A DNA stretch of 9,545 nucleotides from Actinomycetota bacterium (GTDB lineage: Bacteria; Actinomycetota; Actinomycetes; Nanopelagicales; Nanopelagicaceae): contig RFSC01000022.1 of assembly GCA_009924185.1 (NCBI GenBank), forward strand, positions 1 to 9,545, written 5' to 3'. Positions 1 through 4,750 of this stretch are shown here, one piece after another (position 1 is the stretch's first letter; each line of letters begins with the position of its first letter). A program made the position numbers and the translations under genes. The notes under the pieces are model-generated. The model worked only from the letters and a program-made list of their open reading frames with translations, made no database searches and was not told the DNA's origin.

Positions 1-332
1 CCTTGCACTCTGGTGGGAGCCAAAATTATGTTTTCCAAAACCGTCATGTGAGGAAAGAGGTTAAAAGATTGAAAAACCATCCCCAGTTTCTTGCGCACCT
101 CATCGGGATTGGCATCTGCCGCTGAAATATCAACACCATCCAGCAAAATCTGGCCATCATCAATCTGCTCGAGAAGATTTATGCAACGCAGCAGAGTTGA
201 TTTTCCGCTACCTGAGGCGCCAATAAAGACCGTAGCGGTGTGCTCTGGAACGCTCAGAGTGATGTCTTCAAGAACTACCTCATCACCAAAACTCTTTCTA
301 ACTTTTTCGAGGCGCAGGACGGGGGTACTCAT
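1..332 (-). CDS. Polar amino acid ABC transporter ATP-binding protein (3' end outside window)
   Basis: Cytoplasmic ATPase subunit (GlnQ/HisP/ArtP type) that powers the permease encoded just upstream. Only the first 110 codons are present; the gene continues past the left edge. The visible protein begins MSTPVLRLEKVRKSFG, has a Walker A motif GASGSGKST at residues 38-46, the LLRCINLLE segment typical of polar amino acid importers at 47-55, and a Q-loop VFQSFNLFPHMTV at 86-98. The signature (LSGGQ) and Walker B motifs would lie outside the window. The ATG overlaps the permease TGA by four bases (ATGA), which fixes the start and implies translational coupling. It belongs to the operon behind the SAM-IV riboswitch, so the inferred substrate is methionine or a related sulfur amino acid. 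The family call is very secure; the substrate is inference. Confidence 0.95.
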   Translation of the reverse strand, partial: MSTPVLRLEKVRKSFGDEVVLEDITLSVPEHTATVFIGASGSGKSTLLRCINLLEQIDDGQILLDGVDISAADANPDEVRKKLGMVFQSFNLFPHMTVLENIILAPTRVQ

Positions 333-1234
333 GCCTGCCCCTGCGCATTTTGTTTTTCCAACGAGTTCCTAAGCATTCGATCGGTGAACCTAGTTAAAGG
401 GATAGTTATCAGCAAGAAGACAATGGCTGCCATTACATACGGGGTGTAGTTAAAGCTCTTTGAGGTCTGTATTTGTGCTGCTCGTACCGCATCGGTAACG
501 CCAAGAATCGAAATCAGGCCGGTATCTTTAATCAACGCCACTAGATCATTAAGCAGAGGTGGAGTTACTCTCCTCAAAGCTTGTGGCAAAACTACGTGAC
601 GCAGAGTTTGCAGGTTGCTTAATCCCAGAGATCTCGCCGCTGCTCTTTGGCTGGGATGAACCGTCAAAATTCCAGAACGTATTACCTCGGCAACATAAGC
701 CGAGTAAGTAATGATTACTGCGATAGTTCCTAGAACCAACACATTGTTGGTTAAGCCCTTGATTTGTAGGGCCGGAATTCCAAAGCCCACTAACAAGATA
801 ACTAGCAACATCGGAATACCACGGAAAACATCAACGTAAACCGTGGCCAATAATCTAAATGGAGTCAAAGCAGGCGAACGAGAGGTACGCAAAAGCGCAA
901 TAGCTAAGCCGATTAAGGCCACAGAGGTTCCCGCAATAACAGTGAGCATTGCGTTTGTGCTAAAACCCATAATTATCTTGGGCAGTACCTCAACACCATA
1001 AGCCCACTTAAAGAATGTATCCCGCAGACTCTCCCAACCTGGAGAGGTAACTACGATTAAAGCCAAGCTGCCTAAAACCAGAAAACTTGAGAGGGCAGCA
1101 ATCAACGCATTTCTTTTGTTTTTCTCTTTTCGTGCCGCTCTTCTGGACAGCTCTAAATCACTGGGCTGCCAAGGTCCACCAAAATCATAAGGCGTGGCCC
1201 CAGATTCGGAGCCACGCCCTGATTTGTCTTTCAT
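329..1234 (-). CDS. Polar amino acid ABC transporter permease (HisM family)
   Basis: Inner-membrane permease of a PAAT-family amino acid importer, 301 aa. A charged cytoplasmic N-terminal tail of about 40 residues rich in Lys/Arg is followed by hydrophobic segments near residues 43-63, 90-115, 127-155, 163-186 and 266-282. The coupling loop that docks on the ATPase is seen at about 198-220 (AARSLGLSNLQTLRHVVLP), with the family's conserved G and LP. The Glu that usually opens the EAA motif is Ala here (QRAAARSLG). The gene follows the binding-protein gene by 26 nt and overlaps the ATPase start by four bases. No good Shine-Dalgarno precedes the ATG (AGAAG directly abuts it), so expression may rely on coupling with the gene upstream. 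The family call is secure. Substrate specificity cannot be read from the permease; the riboswitch suggests a sulfur amino acid. Confidence 0.94.
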   Translation of the reverse strand: MKDKSGRGSESGATPYDFGGPWQPSDLELSRRAARKEKNKRNALIAALSSFLVLGSLALIVVTSPGWESLRDTFFKWAYGVEVLPKIIMGFSTNAMLTVIAGTSVALIGLAIALLRTSRSPALTPFRLLATVYVDVFRGIPMLLVILLVGFGIPALQIKGLTNNVLVLGTIAVIITYSAYVAEVIRSGILTVHPSQRAAARSLGLSNLQTLRHVVLPQALRRVTPPLLNDLVALIKDTGLISILGVTDAVRAAQIQTSKSFNYTPYVMAAIVFLLITIPLTRFTDRMLRNSLEKQNAQGQA

Positions 1235-1260
1235 CTTCTAGAGAGCTTGATTAACTTTTA

Positions 1261-2112
1261 TTAACCAAGAACCGGCGCACCAGCTGAAGCAGCTAACCAC
1301 TGATCAACGATGGCCTGAAGTGTTCCGTTGTCACGGATGGTGTCAACAGCTTGTGAAACACAGGAGGTAATTGGGTTGTCCTTAGAAAGGAGCAAACCAA
1401 ATCCTTGATCACCAGCATCGCTGCCATCAATCTGGCCAACGATGATGCCATTTGGCACCTCTACTGCTGATAGATAGAAGGCGGTTGGTAGATCCACTAC
1501 CAAGCCATCAATCTGCTTGTTCTTTAGTGCGGTAACACCTGCAGCATTGTCATTAAACACTGAGGCCTTTAGACCTAGTTGAGTTTCGATGACATCTAGA
1601 GATGTTGTTGAAACAGCTGCACCCAGTTTGGCTCCAGCATCCTTAACTCCCTGCAGAGTTGTTACTCCCTCTAGCTTGCTGCCCTTGAAGGAGACAATCG
1701 CTTGATTTGATTTGTAGTACGCGCTGGAGAAATCAACGACCTGCTTGCGCTCGTCGGTGATTGAGTATTGCTGGAGATTGAAATCAAAGTTCTTTGGACC
1801 AGGTGTAATTGCCGCATCAAATGTTGTGCGCACCCACTTCACCGCAGAGTTTTCATAACCTAGTTGCTTTGCAACCGCGTACGCGACCGCAGCTTCGAAG
1901 CCTTCACCTGACTCTGGAGCATCATCAATTACCCATGGATAATAAGCAGGCTCACCAGTAGCAATTGTTAGAACACCTGATTCAACAGTTGCTAGTGATT
2001 CTGGCGAACAGGTTGTTGATTCGCTGCTCGCGGAGTTGTCTTCAGATGAAGAGCATGCAGTTAGTACCAAAGCTGCAATTAGAAGTGGAATTACCTTAAA
2101 AAGTTTTTTCAT
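1261..2112 (-). CDS. Amino acid ABC transporter substrate-binding lipoprotein (SBP_bac_3)
   Basis: Extracytoplasmic lipid-anchored binding protein, 283 aa, the specificity component of the importer. It has a lipoprotein signal peptide with lipobox LTAC, lipidated Cys at residue 20, then a Ser-rich tether (21-34). The mature part is a type II periplasmic-binding fold of the SBP_bac_3 family. Family landmarks are EPAYYPW (54-60), GFEAAVAYAVAKQLG (71-85), ITDERKQVVDFSSAYY (118-133), whose R122 aligns with the Arg that binds the ligand's alpha-carboxylate, and IDGLVVDLPTAF (201-212). C35 and C251 may form a disulfide. A Shine-Dalgarno AAAGG lies six bases before the ATG. It is the first gene behind the SAM-IV riboswitch, so methionine or another sulfur amino acid is the predicted ligand; cystine or S-methyl compounds are alternatives. 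The family is secure, the ligand is inferred. Confidence 0.95.
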   Translation of the reverse strand: MKKLFKVIPLLIAALVLTACSSSEDNSASSESTTCSPESLATVESGVLTIATGEPAYYPWVIDDAPESGEGFEAAVAYAVAKQLGYENSAVKWVRTTFDAAITPGPKNFDFNLQQYSITDERKQVVDFSSAYYKSNQAIVSFKGSKLEGVTTLQGVKDAGAKLGAAVSTTSLDVIETQLGLKASVFNDNAAGVTALKNKQIDGLVVDLPTAFYLSAVEVPNGIIVGQIDGSDAGDQGFGLLLSKDNPITSCVSQAVDTIRDNGTLQAIVDQWLAASAGAPVLG

Positions 2113-2117
2113 TTCTA

Positions 2118-2143
2118 GCCTTTCGCAATAAATAGCTTAAGGC
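2118..2143 (-). promoter_or_regulatory. Possible Shine-Dalgarno-sequestering hairpin between SAM-IV aptamer and transporter start
   Basis: In the transcript, GCCUU (2143-2139) can pair with AAGGC (2122-2118). The second arm contains most of the only plausible ribosome binding site (AAAGG, 2123-2119) for the binding-protein gene. The loop is 16 nt. No U-run terminator is visible between the aptamer and the ATG. This fits a riboswitch acting on translation initiation, but the stem is only five base pairs and how it couples to SAM binding is inference. Confidence 0.4.
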
Positions 2144-2157
2144 CTGACAATTGTTGA

Positions 2158-2273
2158 CAGACCCGCGCTTGTCGATGCACCTTGCAATCGACCAGGTCCT
2201 CACCCGGAGCACCCCACCGCGGTGGAGGGTTGCCGTCCAGTTAGCCGGGGCTTGTTGCTGGAACTCGTGACCT
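2158..2273 (-). ncRNA. SAM-IV riboswitch
   Basis: S-adenosylmethionine-sensing leader RNA of the SAM-IV class, known almost only from Actinobacteria. Read on the minus strand it starts GGTCACGAG (2272-2264) and contains AAGCCCCGG, GGCAACCCTCC (2234-2224), ACCGCGGTGGGGTG and CCGGGTGAGGACC, then a hairpin and GCGCGGGTC (2168-2160). I recognise these as the conserved blocks of the class. P1 closes GGTC (2272-2269) on GACC (2198-2195). One pseudoknot pairs CCCGG (2249-2245) with CCGGG (2207-2203). The downstream stem pairs 2192-2187 with 2176-2171. The final CGCGG can pair with the CCGCG loop of the GC-rich hairpin, the second pseudoknot that separates SAM-IV from SAM-I. It lies 46 nt before the binding-protein ATG, so it should reduce transporter expression when SAM is plentiful. 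Confidence 0.93.
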
Positions 2274-2278
2274 AGGGC

Positions 2279-2308
2279 GGACTTTAGGAAATGAAATCTA
2301 AAAAGTCC
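2279..2308. repeat. Inverted repeat spanning the ald stop codon, upstream of the riboswitch
   Basis: A perfect 7-bp inverted repeat, ggacttt (2279-2285) and aaagtcc (2302-2308), separated by 16 nt, straddles the ald TAG and ends six bases before the riboswitch P1. In RNA it would form a weak hairpin. On the minus strand it is not followed by a U-run. It could contribute to ending the ald transcript or be an operator next to the transporter promoter; neither is demonstrated. The promoter must lie close by, but I found no convincing -35/-10 pair (best -10 candidate TAGATT at 2300-2295, with no good -35). Confidence 0.3.
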
Positions 2309-3335
2309 ACTTATGGGCGGTTAGACCGTGGGCCTCTGCGACCGCCTGGTAGTAAACCTTTCCATCATGGACATTTAGACCCTTAGCCAACGCCGGATCT
2401 GAGGCCAGGGCTGCCTGCCAACCCTTGTTTGCTAGCGCCAAGGCGTAAGGCAAAGTGGCGTTCGAGAGTGCATAAGTTGATGTGAATGGAACCGCACCCG
2501 GCATATTGGCCACGCAATAGAAAAGCGTTTCATGCACTTTGTAGGTGGGATCTGCATGGGTTGTGGGCTTGGAGTCTTCAAAACAGCCACCCTGGTCAAT
2601 TGCAATATCGACCAGAACTGCTCCAGGTTTCATTTTCTTTACCAGTTCATTGGTAATCAACTTGGGCGCTTTTGCGCCATGCACCAAGACAGCGCCGATT
2701 ACTAGATCTGCCGCCATCGCCTGTTCTTCAATCTCATGGGTATTAGATATCAAAGTCTTTACTGTGCCATTGAAGTTTTGATCAATCTCTCCAAGTCGCT
2801 TTTGATTGATATCAACCACGGTGACATCTGCTCGCATGCCATGAGCGATTGTTGCCGCCGCTAGACCTGCAATTCCACCACCTAAAACCAAAACCTTGCC
2901 AGGGCGCACACCGGGTACTCCACCTAACAAAACCCCACGACCGCCAGCACTCTTTTGTAGAGCTGCTGCTCCGACCTGAGCCGCCATTCGTCCAGCTACC
3001 TCACTCATTGGAGCTAGCAATGGAAGTGCGCCATTAACCTCCACGGTTTCGTAGGCGATTGCTGTTGTGCCGCTGGCGATAAGTGCATCTGTGCACTCTT
3101 TAGATGCAGCTAGATGTAGATAGGTGAAAAGCACCTGACCGGGACGCATTCTGGAGTACTCCGCAGCTATTGGTTCCTTTACCTTCAAAACTAAATCAGC
3201 TTTGGCCCAAACCTCTTCAGCGGTTGGAAGTATCTGCGCACCAACTTTTTGATAATCAGCATCAGAGATTGCGCTCCCCGCACCGGCATTGGTCTCAATG
3301 ACAACGTTGTGGCCATTTTTAACAAACTCCCGCAC
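2298..3335 (-). CDS. ald: Alanine dehydrogenase, main open frame (N-terminus detached by a frame break)
   Basis: NAD-dependent L-alanine dehydrogenase (alanine + NAD + water to pyruvate + ammonium + NADH), a cytosolic enzyme linking alanine to central carbon and nitrogen metabolism. The open frame gives 345 aa, against about 371 for the family. Substrate-site residues match the well-studied mycobacterial enzyme: K53 in LKVKEP (K75 there), H74 in TYLHLAA (H96) and D247 in VDIAIDQGG (D270). The Rossmann dinucleotide loop is GGGIAGLAA (152-160), and SEVAGRMAAQ and FYCVANMPGAVP are conserved. The first in-frame start is a GTG aligning with family residue 23, with no Shine-Dalgarno. In-frame codons just before it still encode RVAITPSG, the conserved segment carrying the substrate-binding Arg15 equivalent. 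The true start is probably the ATG at 3388 in another frame (see 3353-3388). Identity is secure; whether an active protein is made is doubtful. Confidence 0.9.
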   Translation of the reverse strand: MREFVKNGHNVVIETNAGAGSAISDADYQKVGAQILPTAEEVWAKADLVLKVKEPIAAEYSRMRPGQVLFTYLHLAASKECTDALIASGTTAIAYETVEVNGALPLLAPMSEVAGRMAAQVGAAALQKSAGGRGVLLGGVPGVRPGKVLVLGGGIAGLAAATIAHGMRADVTVVDINQKRLGEIDQNFNGTVKTLISNTHEIEEQAMAADLVIGAVLVHGAKAPKLITNELVKKMKPGAVLVDIAIDQGGCFEDSKPTTHADPTYKVHETLFYCVANMPGAVPFTSTYALSNATLPYALALANKGWQAALASDPALAKGLNVHDGKVYYQAVAEAHGLTAHKWTF

Positions 3336-3352
3336 GCCAGAAGGGGTTATGG

Positions 3353-3388
3353 CTACTCGTTTATCTCTTTAGGGACACCGATGATCAT
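3353..3388 (-). pseudogene. ald: Original ald start fragment, out of frame with the rest of ald
   Basis: From the ATG at 3388-3386 the sequence reads MIIGVPKEI, the canonical alanine dehydrogenase N-terminus, then NE and a TAG stop at 3355-3353. The ATG overlaps the TGA of the upstream DUF4192 gene (ATGA), as expected for a genuine coupled start. The family normally has about five residues (such as KDNEY) between KEI and RVAITP. Here only two bases separate ATA (Ile) from CGA (Arg), so roughly 13 nt are missing relative to the family and the frame is shifted. Joining the two pieces needs a -1 shift near ATAAAC, which does not form a standard slippery heptamer. A genuine mutation or a sequence error are both possible; a programmed shift looks unlikely. 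Confidence 0.75.
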
Positions 3389-3924
3389 GGATTTATGCTA
3401 CCTGAGAAAATAGCGTCACAAATCCGTGGGTGTAGCTCCTGTCTCATCACTGCAAATGTCCCGGTAGGCCACCCTGAGGAAAAGACTTGGCGCAACAATC
3501 CAGTCATCGCATAATCAGGATCATCCTCCATCGCTCTATCTAATGCTTTATGTGCCAGGGCGCTGTCGCCTCTTTCGTATGCAACCGCTGCCAACAAATT
3601 TGCAACTGGTGCAATAAAGCCCTTAGGCGCGCAACGCAATAACCAGCGCCAAGCATTGAAATAAAGTTCCAGTCTTTCGGCTGTGACACTGCCCAGAGCG
3701 AAATCTCTAACCTGTAAATCCTTTAATCTAGTTAACACCAAAGCGACCAAGCGCTTATCTCTAACCAATCCATCAGCTGCGAAATCGGCAATGAAATCTA
3801 TTACCGCCTCCGCTCCTTGACGTTGGAATGGGGCTGGATCTTTCTCATAATCAATTTCACAAACCTTGCTCAACTCCGTGAGCAGCAAGGAATCTTCGGG
3901 TAGTGGAGAGGTAAGTATTGTCAT
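3385..3924 (-). CDS. DUF4192-family protein, C-terminal half only
   Basis: Function unknown. The 179-aa protein resembles the helical C-terminal half of the actinobacterial DUF4192 family: the segment from about residue 106 to 151 (PVANLLAAVAYERGDSALA, then KALDRAMEDDPDYAM, then LLRQVFSSGW) follows the family pattern in which a short-residue helix and 'GD..LA..A...A...DP.Y....LL.Q....G' close the domain. Family members are typically well over 300 aa, with an N-terminal alpha/beta part that is absent here. No signal peptide or membrane segment is seen. The ATG is the only usable start: in-frame codons upstream (reading ITLEAHASA) contain no start and run into a TGA at about 3962-3960. There is no clear Shine-Dalgarno; a hairpin sits where one would be. 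Its TGA overlaps the natural ald ATG by four bases, so the two were probably co-translated. It may be a reduced family variant or a truncated gene. Confidence 0.75.
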   Translation of the reverse strand: MTILTSPLPEDSLLLTELSKVCEIDYEKDPAPFQRQGAEAVIDFIADFAADGLVRDKRLVALVLTRLKDLQVRDFALGSVTAERLELYFNAWRWLLRCAPKGFIAPVANLLAAVAYERGDSALAHKALDRAMEDDPDYAMTGLLRQVFSSGWPTGTFAVMRQELHPRICDAIFSGSINP

Positions 3925-3927
3925 GGC

Positions 3928-3943
3928 TGAAGCATGGGCTTCA
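3928..3943 (-). promoter_or_regulatory. Hairpin at the translation start of the DUF4192-like gene
   Basis: A 6-bp perfect stem with a 4-nt loop (tgaagc 3928-3933 / gcttca 3938-3943) ends three bases before the ATG at 3924-3922, occupying the usual ribosome-binding-site position, where no Shine-Dalgarno is seen. It may lower initiation or be incidental. Confidence 0.3.
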
Positions 3944-3952
3944 AGTGTGATA

Positions 3953-3975
3953 GCAAAACCAAAACTTCACAAGTT
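3953..3975 (-). terminator. Weak candidate terminator after the PKD-like gene
   Basis: On the minus strand AACTT-GTG-AAGTT (3975-3963) forms a 5-bp A/U-rich stem followed by UUUUGGUUUU (3962-3953), starting 9 nt after the TAG of the secreted protein gene. The shape is that of an intrinsic terminator but the stem is weak, so at best partial termination is expected before the DUF4192-like gene. Confidence 0.3.
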
Positions 3976-3983
3976 GTTGAAAA

Positions 3984-4691
3984 CTAAGGTCTGTATGCAA
4001 CTCCAGCCGGCCTGACCAAGATCTGCCTTTGTACCCTTTGAGTTATTGCCCCGTTTATTGGAGCACCTAAAGCTCCGGCTCGCCAAAAACCATTCCACCT
4101 GGTGGTTAGTACAACATTTTTTTCTCCTGAACTCCTATATGTATTTTCAATCAGGGCGAGTGGGTATGGCGCGCCTGGAAGTTTTGTAGTCAATCTATTT
4201 CCATCACCAAACTCCCACTCAAAAACCGGAGTGAGATGAATGGAAATTGGAACCCCAAGAACAACAATCACAGTGGTGAATATCTGCGGGGTGTTGGTCA
4301 TAAAGTTAACTGGCTGCTGCACCAAAGCGTCACCTAAAGGTTGGGTGATGATGCCTCCCCTTGGCAGCAAACTCTTAACCTGATCTGAAATTTGCGAATC
4401 GGAGATGCTTTTCACCCGCGGACGCGCAGTAAAGGTTGGTCTAGGTCGCGGCTTTGAGGTTGCAATAGGTTTGGGTAACCAGGGAATCCAAGGTTTCTTT
4501 AACCGCGGAGTAGAAACGGCTCGTGGCTTTCTTGTACTACTGCTTCCCGGTTTACCTTTTTGTACTGTGATAACCACCTGATTGTTATCTTGATCCGCAG
4601 TGACATCAATGCAGGTATTCCCTTCGCACTGAGCAACCGCAGCATTTGGAGCAATGAACACCAGCACCAGCGCTATGGCGAGATTTCGCAT
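3984..4691 (-). CDS. Secreted PKD-like domain protein with Pro/basic-rich linker
   Basis: Function unknown; predicted exported protein of 235 aa. A short basic start and a hydrophobic core make a Sec signal peptide, with probable cleavage after AVA (residue 20). Two cysteines, C22 and C27, sit at the mature N-terminus and may form a disulfide. Residues about 46-95 form a low-complexity linker rich in Pro, Lys, Arg, Ser and Thr. Residues about 125-228 look like a PKD-type beta-sandwich, with FEWEFGDG (157-164) and ENTYRSSGEKNVVLTTRW (182-199) matching the 'W.FGDG ... TY...G.Y.V.L' pattern. Similar secreted PKD proteins occur in many actinobacteria; PKD folds usually mediate binding to surfaces or polymers rather than catalysis. 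There is no nearby Shine-Dalgarno: the GGAGG at 4724-4720 is 28 nt upstream. A leaderless transcript or weak initiation is possible. It lies 59 nt after the helicase gene. Confidence 0.82.
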   Translation of the reverse strand: MRNLAIALVLVFIAPNAAVAQCEGNTCIDVTADQDNNQVVITVQKGKPGSSSTRKPRAVSTPRLKKPWIPWLPKPIATSKPRPRPTFTARPRVKSISDSQISDQVKSLLPRGGIITQPLGDALVQQPVNFMTNTPQIFTTVIVVLGVPISIHLTPVFEWEFGDGNRLTTKLPGAPYPLALIENTYRSSGEKNVVLTTRWNGFWRAGALGAPINGAITQRVQRQILVRPAGVAYRP

Positions 4692-4750
4692 AGCTGATGA
4701 TTTACATTTCGAAGGGAGTCCTCCAGGTAGAAATTACTTTGGTGGATAAC

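Noticed and set aside
3353..3365. Programmed -1 ribosomal frameshift as explanation for the ald frame break
   Set aside because: The junction GATAAAC does not satisfy the X XXY YYZ slippery pattern, and the family's intervening residues are missing, which a frameshift would not explain.
3925..3983. Promoter-like TTGTGA and TATCAC hexamers upstream of the DUF4192-like gene
   Set aside because: The spacer is only 14 nt and both hexamers match poorly, so I do not call a promoter.
4702..4724. GGAGG followed 12 nt later by ATG TAA, a start-stop mini-ORF upstream of the secreted PKD-like gene
   Set aside because: The spacing is long for a Shine-Dalgarno and a two-codon ORF cannot be supported from sequence alone; noted only because the real ATG lacks its own SD.
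4740..4748. TTATCCACC on the minus strand resembling a DnaA box
   Set aside because: A single imperfect 9-mer without clustered boxes, an AT-rich element or origin genes; chance is sufficient explanation.
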